Assembly: GCF_001546455.1 (NCBI RefSeq)
Contig: NZ_KQ956802.1
Location: 2,712-66,711 of the forward strand
Length of the DNA stretch: 64,000 nucleotides
Source: Gardnerella vaginalis
Lineage (GTDB): Bacteria > Actinomycetota > Actinomycetes > Actinomycetales > Bifidobacteriaceae
Reading direction: 5' to 3'
A program made the translations under genes and the position numbers. Within the stretch, counting starts at the first letter, position 1, and each line of letters starts with the position of its first letter. Positions 17,438 to 26,410 of this stretch are shown here, piece after piece. A model generated the notes under the pieces. The model had not been told where the DNA came from, did no database searches, and worked only from the letters and a program-made list of their open reading frames with translations.

Positions 17438-17845
17438 TTATTTAAATAAATAATCTATCTGTTTATTCGCTTTATGGAATGAAATAACAACTGTTCTATT
17501 TTGCTGAGAAATAGTAATGATATTAAACTTCGTGTAAATGTTTACCATCTCACATTTACCTACGTGTGATAGTTTTACTCGTGGCGCGAATACGTAAAGC
17601 GTTTCATATTCATAGCCTCTTTTTTTGTTTTTTAACGAATGACAAAAATCTTCTACTTCAATGTTGAGAAGTATATTTTTCTGAATATCTGATCGTATGT
17701 TGTATTCTCGAATGAAGTTTATGTTTTCCTGACGATTTTCGTTTAACGAGATGGTAAAACGGTCATTTTTTATGCAGTCTTTTATCTTTGCAAGTATTGC
17801 TGAAATTTCTTCTTTTGTGTAATTCTGATTATAGTTTCTGTTCAT
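17438..17845 (-). CDS. MqsR-like toxin (putative mRNA interferase)
   Basis: A 135-residue protein. Its C-terminal two thirds align by eye with E. coli MqsR: an N-terminal helix (ISAILAKIKDCIKN), a central I-x-L/N-x-E-DF segment (LLNIEVEDFCHSLKN), then YVFAPRVKLSH and VNIYTKF, and the terminal strand TVVISFHKA matching the MqsR ending LIVSFKEK. MqsR cleaves mRNA, mostly at GCU. Here the protein is about 35 residues longer and diverged, so the RNase activity is inferred. First gene of the pair; a GGTGG-like ribosome site precedes the ATG on the minus strand. AT-rich like its antitoxin. Confidence 0.6.
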   Translation of the reverse strand: MNRNYNQNYTKEEISAILAKIKDCIKNDRFTISLNENRQENINFIREYNIRSDIQKNILLNIEVEDFCHSLKNKKRGYEYETLYVFAPRVKLSHVGKCEMVNIYTKFNIITISQQNRTVVISFHKANKQIDYLFK

Positions 17846-17988
17846 ATACCACCTCCACTCTTATGATACAAAAAATAATCGTTTTTATCAAGAAAAATGC
17901 ATCTATTGATGCATAAATAATTGCACATGCATTTTAGAATAAAATTTATTAGCGTTATTAATGTATTTGGCTTGTTTTTATGCTTTAA

Positions 17989-18228
17989 GATTATCTGCAA
18001 GAAGGCTTTGACAAAGATAAGCTTGATTTTGCAATATTTTGTATTGAAAATGTTGCTAAAAAGCTTAATCAAAACCCTCGTGATACGTATGATGCTTTGA
18101 CTAAGAAAAGTAATATTCTTATGTCTTATATTGTTCCGTCATATGATGTTTTGCATACTCAAGGCAAAGAGTATATTACAAACGATATTATTTCTTTCAT
18201 GCGCGAAAAAGGTGTGGCAAAGATTTAG
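17989..18228 (+). pseudogene. 5'-truncated DUF3791 protein
   Basis: An open frame without a start codon (an in-frame TAA lies just before 17989) encodes DYLQEGFDKDKLDFAIFCIE, then NVAKKLNQNP, a LTKKSNIL segment and LHTQGKEYITNDIISFMREK. This is the pattern of DUF3791 proteins, often paired with DUF3990 ADP-ribosyltransferase-like proteins in presumed toxin-antitoxin modules. The partner is missing. Most of the domain survives, so decay began with loss of the 5' end, or translation starts at an internal codon. Confidence 0.6.
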
Positions 18229-18242
18229 GGGAGTGATGGATT

Positions 18243-18470
18243 TTGAGGGCGAATCCTATTTTGTTGCAAAAGAAGTATGCTAGGGTTGTAAGTCTTTTAG
18301 TTGAGCGTGCTGGCTTGAGTTATGAGCAGGCGCTTGACGTGTTTTACCATTCTGTTACTTACGATTTGATGCGTAATGGTATTTCGGATATGCATTGTAT
18401 GAGTGACGGATATTTGGTTCAAGATCTGCTTGATGAGATGCACGAAGCCAGTGAGAAAAATAATTTGTAA
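18243..18470 (+). CDS. Small protein companion of DUF3791-type modules
   Basis: A 75-residue protein with the sequence LLQKKYARVVSLLVERAGLS, followed by EQALDVFYHS, LMRNGISDMHCMSDGYLVQD and LLDEM. Proteins with this pattern are commonly found as small partners beside DUF3791/DUF3990 genes; I know no function for them. The start is TTG 18243 with AGGGGAG 9 nt upstream. It follows the truncated DUF3791 frame by 14 bp, so the two were one operon. All-helical appearance, cytosolic. Confidence 0.6.
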   Translation: MRANPILLQKKYARVVSLLVERAGLSYEQALDVFYHSVTYDLMRNGISDMHCMSDGYLVQDLLDEMHEASEKNNL

Positions 18471-18547
18471 ATGTTATAGTGCTGGCGTTTTTTAATCCTA
18501 CCTAAATCCTAATGCAAAAACTTATAACTCGTTTTATGAATTGATAT

Positions 18548-19729
18548 GTGAATATGATTAACCTTCTTCTTGCAATTATCTATTTAGCATTTATTAGCTT
18601 GGGTTTGCCAGATGCTCTTCTTGGAGCCGCGTGGCCGACTATGAGCCACGATGTTGGTGCGCAAATTTCTTGGGCTGGCGGAATATCAATGGTTATTTCT
18701 GCAGGAACAATTGTTTCTGCGCTGTTATCTAATAGGCTTACGCATAAGTTTGGCCCAGGGAAAGTTACGTTTATTTCAGTTGCTTTAACAGCTTTAGCTT
18801 TACTGGGTTTTTCTTTTGCTCCGAATTATCTTGTGCTTATTTTTCTAGCTATACCATATGGTTTGGGCGCTGGAGGAGTGGACGCGGCTCTTAATAATTA
18901 CGTTGCAGTTCACTATGAGAGTTGGCATATGAGCTGGCTTCACTGCATGTGGGGAATTGGAGCTTCGGCAGGCCCTTACGTTATGGGGTTTGCGCTTTCT
19001 AACGGTCAGCGCTGGCCTGCAGGATACCAGTATATTGCTGTTATACAAATTGTTTTAACTCTTGTGCTGTTTATAAGTTTGCCGCTGTGGCAAAATAATA
19101 CAAAAAAAGAAGTGAATATTACTGATTCAAAGCAACAATCTTCTGGAATGCTATCTTATGCGGAAGTTTTGCGCATTCCTGGAGCTAAAAATATTCTTAT
19201 AATGTTCTTCTGCTACTGCGCTATTGAACAAACTGCAGGATTATGGGCTAGCAGTTACATGGTTTTGCATGGGGGAGTTGGTCGCGTTGTTGCAGCGGGA
19301 TGGGCAAGTTTATTTTACGTTGGTATTACAGCAGGACGATTTATAAGTGGTTTTTTAACAATGCGTTTTAACGATGCAACAATGATTCGTATTGGTCAGT
19401 GCGTGATGCTTGTGGGAATTCTGGTATTGTTATTGCCATTGCCGAATCATATTGAGCTTATTGCAGGTTTTGTGATTATTGGCTTAGGATGCGCTCCAGT
19501 TTATCCATGCATTATCCATTCTACGCCGCATTATTTTGGTGCTGATAAATCGCAAGCGATTGTTGGCATGCAAATGGCAAGCGCATATATTGGATCAATG
19601 GTAATGCCTGCAATCTTTGGGTTTATTGGTCAAAACGTGTCTATGTCTTTGCTGCCAGCATATTTGATTATTTTGCTATCTGTAATGACTTTTATGCACA
19701 TGCGTCTGCTTCGAACTTGCGAAAGTTGA
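18548..19729 (+). CDS. MFS transporter, fucose-permease-like
   Basis: A 393-residue 12-helix major facilitator protein. It resembles the FucP/sugar-type MFS branch seen in bifidobacteria, with starting helix ISLGLPDALLGAAWPTM, loop RLTHKFGPGK between helices 2 and 3, then GLGAGGVDAALNNYV and WLHCMWGIGA. GTG 18548 is in frame, and ATG 18554 is equally possible; no clear ribosome site is visible for either. Substrate unknown, sugar or polyol plausible. It is convergent with parC, and a 13-bp tandem repeat fills the gap. Confidence 0.72.
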   Translation: MNMINLLLAIIYLAFISLGLPDALLGAAWPTMSHDVGAQISWAGGISMVISAGTIVSALLSNRLTHKFGPGKVTFISVALTALALLGFSFAPNYLVLIFLAIPYGLGAGGVDAALNNYVAVHYESWHMSWLHCMWGIGASAGPYVMGFALSNGQRWPAGYQYIAVIQIVLTLVLFISLPLWQNNTKKEVNITDSKQQSSGMLSYAEVLRIPGAKNILIMFFCYCAIEQTAGLWASSYMVLHGGVGRVVAAGWASLFYVGITAGRFISGFLTMRFNDATMIRIGQCVMLVGILVLLLPLPNHIELIAGFVIIGLGCAPVYPCIIHSTPHYFGADKSQAIVGMQMASAYIGSMVMPAIFGFIGQNVSMSLLPAYLIILLSVMTFMHMRLLRTCES

Positions 19730-19755
19730 GCGTGAAAGTATTTGTGTAAGATTGC

Positions 19756-19807
19756 GTAACTACACAGCGTAACTGTACAGCGTAATTAACCAATGTAACT
19801 AACCAAT
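19756..19807. repeat. Four tandem 13-bp repeats
   Basis: Units GTAACTACACAGC, GTAACTGTACAGC, GTAATTAACCAAT and GTAACTAACCAAT run from the MFS downstream region into the last codons of parC on the other strand. Confidence 0.8.
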
Positions 19808-22480
19808 ATGCGCAATAGGGGAAACAAGCTCAGTTCCCGAAGCATCCCTTCGCATATCTGGCTTAGGTAGTTCCACATTTGCTCCACGTTGTGTAGTAGC
19901 GTAAAGCGGATAGTTTCCAACGTATGCATGCAAAAGCGTGTTCTGCCCCTTAAGGAATCGCTGCGATCGCACGCCTCCCGTGCCGCGGCCCTTTGTAGGG
20001 TACATTTCTAACGGCGTAATCTTTGCAGCTCCGTTTTCTGTTCCAGCAAGCGCGTCGCTATCTCCAGCAAGAGTGAAGACCACGCTTCCAGAAGCAGAAA
20101 ATAGTCCGTTTTGCCCTTCTTCGTAGTTCCATTCAACATCATTTTTAGCAACAACTGCAAAAGCAGAAACAGCGCATCCTTCATTAAGCCTAATTCCTGC
20201 CATTCCAGCGGAATTTCTGCCCTGTGGGCGTACTTGTTTTGCGTCGAATGTAAGTAGGGAGGAGTCGCTGCTTATAAACACAAGCCTGTCGTCGTCTTTT
20301 GCAGGAGCGGCACTGATAACCGAATCATCGTCTTTTAAGTCAATAATGCTCCAGGAATCCATTGTTGTTGGCGATTCAAAATTCCATCGTTTTACAACGC
20401 CGTTCTTTGTTCCAATTGCAAGAGAAGTCGAAGTTGTAGAAGTTGTAGAATCATCGCTCATTGCAATTGCAGCTACGACTTTTTCTCCTATAATCGGGTC
20501 TGTGCTTTGAGTAGAGGTTAGCAATTCGTTTGCGTTAACGCCATTAGAAAGTGATTCTAAAACGTCTTCGTTCCCTTGATTTAAATGCGGCAAATCTGCA
20601 ACATGAGCTATTACTAATCGCCCTGCGGATGTTATTAAAGCGTAGTTTGCGCGAGTTGTTGTTTCAAACATGCTTAAGCATGGAGTGTTAAAAACGCTTG
20701 AAGAATGTGCTTGCCATTTATTAAACGTTTCAACGCTTGTTCTTGCTATAAGCCCAGACGCACTCAACGCTACTGCGCACGGCTCGTCGCTTAATTGCAA
20801 AGCTGCCGCAGCAGCATCGCTGCTTCCAGCCTTTTTAGCGGCCAGTGCGGCTGCTGCAACGTCTGCTTGAGTGCTTGTAATCTTATTTGCTGCAATAACG
20901 GCATCCATAGCTAAATCAGCATCTGCAACTTTGGTGTTCTTAGTGCAAACTGGTGTAAAGCTGCCGTCTTCTTGCTCATCTAAAAGAATTGTTCTGCGCG
21001 GAGTATCCCACTGTTTTACAGCGTAGTCCATTTCTGCAATTACAACTTTATCTAGCTGGCTGGCGGAGCTTAGAATCTCGTTAAGTTCATCTATTTTTTG
21101 CAATAAGTCGTTTTTTTCGCCTTCTAGCTCGATTCGACTCATTTTTGTAAGTCTTCTAAGCCTTAGGTCAAGAATGTACTGAGCCTGAATTTCGTCTAAA
21201 TCAAATACGCTAATAAGCTTTGATTTTGCGGTTTCTGCATCTTCGGAAGACCTAATTACTTGAATCACTTCGTCAATGTCTAGCATTGCAAGAAGAAGGC
21301 CTTCTACAAGGTGCAATCGCTCTTTGGCTTTGTTTAGCCTAAATTCACTACGCCTTCTAATAACAGTTCTTCTGTGCAAAATCCACACGTCTAGAAGCTC
21401 TCGAAGACCCATTGTGTGCGGCCTGCCGTCTACCAGTGCAACGTTGTTAATCGTAAAGCTTTCTTGCAGCGGAGTGTGTTTAAAAAGCTGCGCAAGAACA
21501 GCGTTTGGGTCGAATCCTGTTTTTATTTCTATTACGATTCGCGTTCCGTTATGTCTATCTGTTAAGTCGATTGCTCCAGATATTCCGTCTAGTTTGCGTG
21601 CTTTTATACCTTGAGATATGCGTTCGAGCACACGCTCTGGGCCAACCATAAACGGCAGCTCGGTAACAATAATCGCCTTTTTGCGTGCTGTAACGTTTTC
21701 AATATGTGTTTTCGATCTAGTTGTAAAAGCGCCTCTTCCAGTTTCGTACGCTTCGCGAATTCCGCTGCGGCCAATAATTATGCCGCCTCCTGGCCAATCT
21801 GGGCCTGGAACTATTTGCATTAAATCGTCTAGAGTGGCGTTTGGGTGGCGCATAACGTATTTTGCTGCAGCAACAACCTCTCCAAGATTGTGGGTGGCCA
21901 TGTTTGTAGCCATTCCAACTGCGATTCCAGAAGCTCCGTTTACAAGCAAGTTTGGTATAGCAGAAGGCAAAACCGTTGGCTCTTTTAGCTTATTATCGTA
22001 GTTTGGCGCAAAATCAACAGTATCTTCGTTTATGTCTGCATTCATTCCAAGCGCTGCTGGGGCTAATCGCGCTTCTGTGTACCTGGATGCTGCAGGGCCG
22101 TCGTCTAGGGAACCAAAGTTTCCATGGCCGTCAACCAAGGGGAGTCTAAGCGAAAACGGCTGAGCTAAACGCACCATTGCTTCGTAAATCGCGGAATCTC
22201 CATGCGGATGAAGCTTTCCCATAACTTCGCCCACAACGCGCGCAGACTTCATGTACGCGTGATCTGGCGTAAGATTCATGTTTCCCATTTGGTACACGAT
22301 TCTGCGCTGTACAGGCTTCATTCCGTCTCTTGCGTCTGGCAATGCGCGCGCGTAAATCACGGAGTACGCGTATTCCAGGAAAGATTTGCTCATCTCTTCG
22401 TTAAGCGGCGTTTCAACAATATTTTCCTTAACCTTTCTAGGGTCGAAGGTTGGTTTTGTTGATTTGCTGCGTGAAGGCAT
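19799..22480 (-). CDS. parC: DNA topoisomerase IV subunit A
   Basis: An 893-residue breakage-reunion subunit of a type IIA topoisomerase. The quinolone-resistance region reads [14 protein letters not shown] with Ser96 and Glu100 unmodified. The catalytic Tyr134 is in [11 protein letters not shown] coiled tower segment follows at about 380-470, and the C-terminal half forms the DNA-wrapping beta-propeller, with a low-complexity Ala-rich stretch around 530-560. The label ParC follows from pairing with the parE gene near rpoD; gyrA usually lies by gyrB. Its minus-strand orientation makes it convergent with the preceding MFS gene. Confidence 0.87.
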   Translation of the reverse strand: MPSRSKSTKPTFDPRKVKENIVETPLNEEMSKSFLEYAYSVIYARALPDARDGMKPVQRRIVYQMGNMNLTPDHAYMKSARVVGEVMGKLHPHGDSAIYEAMVRLAQPFSLRLPLVDGHGNFGSLDDGPAASRYTEARLAPAALGMNADINEDTVDFAPNYDNKLKEPTVLPSAIPNLLVNGASGIAVGMATNMATHNLGEVVAAAKYVMRHPNATLDDLMQIVPGPDWPGGGIIIGRSGIREAYETGRGAFTTRSKTHIENVTARKKAIIVTELPFMVGPERVLERISQGIKARKLDGISGAIDLTDRHNGTRIVIEIKTGFDPNAVLAQLFKHTPLQESFTINNVALVDGRPHTMGLRELLDVWILHRRTVIRRRSEFRLNKAKERLHLVEGLLLAMLDIDEVIQVIRSSEDAETAKSKLISVFDLDEIQAQYILDLRLRRLTKMSRIELEGEKNDLLQKIDELNEILSSASQLDKVVIAEMDYAVKQWDTPRRTILLDEQEDGSFTPVCTKNTKVADADLAMDAVIAANKITSTQADVAAAALAAKKAGSSDAAAAALQLSDEPCAVALSASGLIARTSVETFNKWQAHSSSVFNTPCLSMFETTTRANYALITSAGRLVIAHVADLPHLNQGNEDVLESLSNGVNANELLTSTQSTDPIIGEKVVAAIAMSDDSTTSTTSTSLAIGTKNGVVKRWNFESPTTMDSWSIIDLKDDDSVISAAPAKDDDRLVFISSDSSLLTFDAKQVRPQGRNSAGMAGIRLNEGCAVSAFAVVAKNDVEWNYEEGQNGLFSASGSVVFTLAGDSDALAGTENGAAKITPLEMYPTKGRGTGGVRSQRFLKGQNTLLHAYVGNYPLYATTQRGANVELPKPDMRRDASGTELVSPIAHIG

Positions 22481-22602
22481 GGTTTTAAACTCCTTGAAGT
22501 GGTTTACAAGCCTTTATAATACCAATTTATATGCACAAATGTTTATTAAATGCTTATTTTCTTGCCATTTTAGTGGCGACTTTTCTTGTGATTTTTCTTG
22601 CT

Positions 22603-22648
22603 GCTTTAGTGCTAACTTGAATTTTGCTTTAGTGCTAATTTGAATCTC
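22603..22648. repeat. 23-bp tandem duplication upstream of the phosphodiesterase gene
   Basis: Two copies beginning GCTTTAGTGCTAAYTTGAAT lie between the divergent parC and phosphodiesterase genes. They probably overlap the promoter region of the latter. Confidence 0.75.
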
Positions 22649-22655
22649 ACTTTAT

Positions 22656-23903
22656 ATGTATTCTTTTTTAACTACAATGTTGCTTATGACTATTGAGGTT
22701 CCACAATTGGATGACTTGTTGAAGTTTGTTGACAATAGCAAAATTCGTGACGCATACAATAATCCTGATTTTGCTCTTCATTTATCTGCAATTCTTCCTG
22801 CTCTTAGTGCTTCTATAGGATCGCCAATTTGCACACAAATCCATAAAAACCCTGATTTTTTGCGAGATTCTCTTGGTTTTCCTAAAGCACAAAGTGCTGT
22901 TGTTGTTCTTGTAGACGGTCTTGGGTACTGGAATCTTGTTAGTAGAAAAGGTCATGCTCCATATTTGCGCTCTCTTCTTAACAACAGCGCAAACCAGCGG
23001 CCTATAACCACTTGTGTTCCAAGCACTACGGTTGCAGCAATGGCCACTTTTGGCACTGGAACTTGCCCTGGCCTTACTGCAATGACTGGGTACACTCAAA
23101 AAAATCCTAAAACTGGCGCTTTATCTCAATTAATTCAATTTAGAGATGCTCCAGATCCAAAAGATTTACAGCGTCAGCCTACAATATTTGAGTCGCTTTC
23201 TAACTTGGGCGTTAGAGCAAACCATGTAAGTCTTTCAAAATTTGAAGATTCCCCTTTAACTCAAGCAGCTTTTAGAGGGGCTAAATTTATAAGCGGAACA
23301 ACTGCTAGAGCGCGAATTATCAATGCTGCAAACAGCACTAAAACGCCTGGATTAACTTATTTATACCTTAGAGATATTGACAAAATAGGGCATAATTACG
23401 GTTGGAATTCCAATAATTGGGTTTCTACTTTTGAGCAGATTGATTCGCAGCTAAATCTTTTAAGAAAAAATTGCCAAAAAGGTACTTTAATCGTTATTAC
23501 GGCAGACCATGGAATGGTTGAGTCAAATCCAGATTTATCAATCGATATTGCAAAAGATAGTCGTCTTATTAAAGGAGTTAAGCTTGTTGGGGGAGAGCCA
23601 CGTTCTGTTATGCTCTATGCGGAATCTGGCGAAAATCCAGAAGACATTGCATTAAGATGGGCTAATGTTTTGCAAGATAAAGCGCTTGTTAGAACTAAAG
23701 AGCAGGCTATTAAAGACGGCGTTTTTGGCAAAGTCAGCCCGCTTGCGTTAAGCGTTATTGGAGATGTTCTTGTTCAAGCAAAGTCGTCTGTAACAATCGT
23801 TGATTCTAGAATAGAAACAGAAAAAGCCATGAACTTGCCGAGTGTTCATGGCTCTATGAGCGCAATGGAAATGGACATTCCTTGCTTAATTGATATAGCT
23901 TGA
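22656..23903 (+). CDS. Alkaline-phosphatase-superfamily phosphodiesterase/nucleotide pyrophosphatase
   Basis: A roughly 410-residue enzyme of the nucleotide pyrophosphatase/phosphodiesterase (AlkP) fold. Metal-site motifs: VVVLVDGLGYWNL (first Asp), TTCVPSTTVAAMATFGTG (catalytic Thr), TADHGMVE (second Asp-His pair) and a terminal SVHGSM His. Expected to hydrolyse phosphodiester or pyrophosphate bonds in the cytosol, as no signal peptide is seen. The start is uncertain between ATG 22656, 22677 and 22686; there is no ribosome-binding site, so translation may be leaderless or nearly so. Commonly linked to parC and sepH in bifidobacteria. It ends in a 10-bp tandem duplication. Confidence 0.8.
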   Translation: MYSFLTTMLLMTIEVPQLDDLLKFVDNSKIRDAYNNPDFALHLSAILPALSASIGSPICTQIHKNPDFLRDSLGFPKAQSAVVVLVDGLGYWNLVSRKGHAPYLRSLLNNSANQRPITTCVPSTTVAAMATFGTGTCPGLTAMTGYTQKNPKTGALSQLIQFRDAPDPKDLQRQPTIFESLSNLGVRANHVSLSKFEDSPLTQAAFRGAKFISGTTARARIINAANSTKTPGLTYLYLRDIDKIGHNYGWNSNNWVSTFEQIDSQLNLLRKNCQKGTLIVITADHGMVESNPDLSIDIAKDSRLIKGVKLVGGEPRSVMLYAESGENPEDIALRWANVLQDKALVRTKEQAIKDGVFGKVSPLALSVIGDVLVQAKSSVTIVDSRIETEKAMNLPSVHGSMSAMEMDIPCLIDIA

Positions 23904-23930
23904 TATAGCTTAATATAGCTTAATTTATGC
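23890..23930. repeat. 10-bp tandem repeats over a stop codon
   Basis: TTGATATAGC twice, then TTAATATAGC and TTAATTTATGC. The first unit is coding and the stop TGA lies at the start of the second. Confidence 0.85.
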
Positions 23931-23934
23931 TAAA

Positions 23935-25260
23935 TCACCCTTCTCCAAAAAGAATCTCATCCCAGCTAGGAACGGCTGCTCGGCTGCTCTTTTTGGCTTT
24001 AGAATGCTCATTTGTGCGCGCTTTAGTAGACTTTTGCGTTTGCGTAGACTTTGGTGTTTCTATTGAAACAGTTTTGTCTGCCTGAACGTGCTTATCTTCT
24101 TGCTGCGCTTTTTTGTTGTTCGATTCGTTGTTTGCCTTGTAGCTAGAGTCGTCACTAAAAAGCGTATTTGAATTGTTGCTAGTGTTGCTTAAATCAGAAT
24201 TTGCTGAGTTTGCAATATTTGCTGCGATTTGTGCAGCATCTACATTTGCATCCGACTGATTCTCGCTATTTGCCACTAAATCGCTTAAATCATTGTTTTT
24301 AAGCTGATTATTAGGCTGATTTTGCAACTTGCTCTGATCTTGATTTTGCTCATAGTTTTGATCAAAGCTTTGCATATAATCCGCATTATTTTGGCTTAGA
24401 GCTTGATTTTTACTATTCTGTTCTTTTGCACTTTGTGCTTGCACTGCGGCATTTGCTGCATTTGCAACACTTGCAAGGTTTTCGCTATTCCTTGATTCCC
24501 ATTGAGAAACAGCGCGCTCTATTCTTGCAGAACGAATTGAGTTTCCTGGAAGATCTTCGTTTGCAAATGGGAAGCTAATGCTTACAGTGTCTCTGTACGC
24601 TCCACCAAACTGCGATTTTTTGGAAGAATCATTATTCATAACTTCTTCACCGAAAAGCAGTCTAGCCGAAGGATTTGCGCAAGTAACGGAGTTATCGTGC
24701 ATATTCCAAGTCCACTCGGCTTTTATTGTGCGAGTAGCGGTGTTGAATTCTGCGGTTATAAGCCATGGCTCAAGACCGCGTCTTGTTGCACGCCACTTTA
24801 CTGTTTCCATTCCAATATGAGCTTTTGCAAGAGTGCGTTCAATCAAATCTGAAAGAGTTCGCATATTACTTTGCTTTGGGGCTGGAACAGTTAAGAATTG
24901 CTCAATAGCATACTGTTTTTCGGTTTCAACGCCGCTTGAGAATCGTCTAACTTGTGATTCGCTTACGTTGTAGCGCTTTGCAACATGTTCTGGCTCTAAG
25001 CCAGCTCGTATTAACGCTTGAATCTGAGATATAGGCAGCGTTGCTGTAGTTACAGCTGGTGAATCGTCAGATTTGCCAAGCGAGCTAACTGTATTTTGAT
25101 TACTTCCATCAACATTTGTTAGTTTTTTCGACTCTGCGATTGCGTGCTCCAGCGTGTCGTCAACATGAATTTTTAACGGCGTGTCTTCAAAAATAAAAAC
25201 TAAATCGCCATTATTATCCACATGATCGAAACTCGCCTCTTTTGGCGGATTTTCAAGCAT
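23935..25260 (-). CDS. sepH: Septation protein SepH (DUF3071)
   Basis: A 441-residue protein matching the actinobacterial SepH/DUF3071 family, which binds FtsZ and promotes Z-ring assembly. The N-terminal domain ends in a helix-turn-helix (LIRAGLEPEHVAKRYNVSES, about 85-105), followed by MRTLSDLIERTLAKAHI and the WRATRRGLEPWLITAEF / AEWTW strands. The C-terminal half (about 230-420) is a long disordered Asn/Gln/Ser-rich linker, and the end reads RAAVPSWDEILFGEG, a conserved terminal motif of the family. Context between parC and DUF4193-dut is conserved. Confidence 0.85.
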   Translation of the reverse strand: MLENPPKEASFDHVDNNGDLVFIFEDTPLKIHVDDTLEHAIAESKKLTNVDGSNQNTVSSLGKSDDSPAVTTATLPISQIQALIRAGLEPEHVAKRYNVSESQVRRFSSGVETEKQYAIEQFLTVPAPKQSNMRTLSDLIERTLAKAHIGMETVKWRATRRGLEPWLITAEFNTATRTIKAEWTWNMHDNSVTCANPSARLLFGEEVMNNDSSKKSQFGGAYRDTVSISFPFANEDLPGNSIRSARIERAVSQWESRNSENLASVANAANAAVQAQSAKEQNSKNQALSQNNADYMQSFDQNYEQNQDQSKLQNQPNNQLKNNDLSDLVANSENQSDANVDAAQIAANIANSANSDLSNTSNNSNTLFSDDSSYKANNESNNKKAQQEDKHVQADKTVSIETPKSTQTQKSTKARTNEHSKAKKSSRAAVPSWDEILFGEG

Positions 25261-25405
25261 TGTGCACCACTTTCTTCGCTTTTAACGATACTTATAACAT
25301 ACTCTAGTCCATAGTCTGCCTTCTTTGCCATTTTCTATGAATAAAAAAACAAGTATTTTATGCGGGGTATGTTTCATGTATGCTATGCGCGTAGGTAGAT
25401 TTAGA

Positions 25406-25443
25406 CTAATTGCTATAAATAGTGCTAATTGCTATAAGTAGAG
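25406..25443 (+). repeat. 19-bp tandem duplication upstream of the DUF4193 gene
   Basis: CTAATTGCTATAAATAGTG and CTAATTGCTATAAGTAGAG lie head to tail. Each contains a possible -10 element (TATAAA/TATAAG), so duplicated start sites are possible. Confidence 0.7.
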
Positions 25444-25499
25444 TAGAAAAGTAAAAAGTAGCTTTAAGCAATAAGTAGTGTTAAAACGAAAGGACCATA

Positions 25500-25793
25500 A
25501 TGGCACAGGATTATGATTCTCCTCGTAGTAAAGACGAAGACGAGGAGTCGTTGGAAGCGTTAAGCAAAGGCTCGCAGAGTTCTGCAAACGATATAGACGA
25601 TGATGAAAATGCTATTGCAGAAGATTACGAGTTGCCAGGCGCTGATCTTAGTAACGAAGATGCATCTGTTACGGTAATACCAATGCAGGGTGATGAGTTT
25701 ATTTGCTCCGAGTGCTTCTTGGTAAAGCATAGAAGTCAGCTTGCTCAAATGTCTCAAGACGGTCAACCGATTTGCAAGGAGTGCGCAGCTTAA
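25500..25793 (+). CDS. DUF4193 zinc-ribbon-like protein
   Basis: A 97-residue acidic protein of the actinobacterial DUF4193 family. The N-terminus is Asp/Glu-rich. The conserved ending VIPMQGDEFICSECFLVKHR then CKECAA has two CxxC pairs likely to bind zinc. ACGAAAGG precedes the ATG. Its stop overlaps the dut start by 1 nt, so the two are translated together. DUF4193 proteins are near-universal in actinobacteria next to dut and sepH; function unknown. Confidence 0.88.
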   Translation: MAQDYDSPRSKDEDEESLEALSKGSQSSANDIDDDENAIAEDYELPGADLSNEDASVTVIPMQGDEFICSECFLVKHRSQLAQMSQDGQPICKECAA

Positions 25794-26290
25794 TGGCTTA
25801 CGACGAGACCTATACTGGCCCAGAGCAGGTAGAAGTTCTTATTAAATATTTGAACGATGGAACTGATAATACTGATAATAAGGCCAAAGTAGAGCATCTT
25901 TCTTACGCTCATGCTGGAGACGCTGGAGCAGATTTGCGCACTACAGAGGACTTTACTTTGCGTCCATTTGAGCGTGCGCTAGTGCCAACTGGCATTGCAA
26001 TTGCTTTGCCTGCTGGATACGTTGCTCTGGTTCATCCACGTTCTGGTCTCGCTGTAAAACAGGGCGTTACTGTTCTTAATGCTCCAGGAACGGTTGATGC
26101 TGGGTATCGTGGTGAAATTAAGGTTCCACTAATCAACATGGATCCTAATAATACTGTGCAATTTAATCGCGGAGATCGTATAGCTCAACTTGTTATTCAA
26201 CGCTACGTTGAAGCTAACTTTGTTGAGGCGGATCAGCTTCCAGGTTCCGATAGATCTACTAAAGGATTTGGCTCTACTGGAGTACAATAA
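25793..26290 (+). CDS. dut: dUTP diphosphatase
   Basis: A trimeric dUTPase that splits dUTP to dUMP and pyrophosphate, keeping uracil out of DNA and feeding thymidylate synthesis. All five family motifs are visible: DAGADLR, HPRSGLA, GTVDAGYRGE, RGDRIAQLV and the C-terminal RSTKGFGSTG. The ATG at 25793 overlaps the preceding stop as TAATG and fits the family better than an internal GTG/ATG upstream. It is followed at once by a strong terminator. Confidence 0.93.
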   Translation: MAYDETYTGPEQVEVLIKYLNDGTDNTDNKAKVEHLSYAHAGDAGADLRTTEDFTLRPFERALVPTGIAIALPAGYVALVHPRSGLAVKQGVTVLNAPGTVDAGYRGEIKVPLINMDPNNTVQFNRGDRIAQLVIQRYVEANFVEADQLPGSDRSTKGFGSTGVQ

Positions 26291-26296
26291 CTCATT

Positions 26297-26337
26297 AAAT
26301 CCGACTAGCTAAAATTGGGTTAGTCGGATTTATTTTG
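26297..26337 (+). terminator. Rho-independent terminator of DUF4193-dut
   Basis: An 11-bp perfect stem AAATCCGACTA (26297-26307) / TAGTCGGATTT (26321-26331) is followed by ATTTTG and more T. Confidence 0.85.
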
Positions 26338-26410
26338 TTTTTGTAAATGTTGTATGATTTAGCTGGTTTTACAAGGTAGTATAGGATTTATAAATCGGGA
26401 GGTGCATTCG

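Noticed and set aside
17842-18072. 76-codon minus-strand ORF upstream of the MqsR-like gene
   Set aside because: Antisense to the DUF3791 remnant and of extreme AT/Lys/Ile composition; the plus-strand reading matches a known family.
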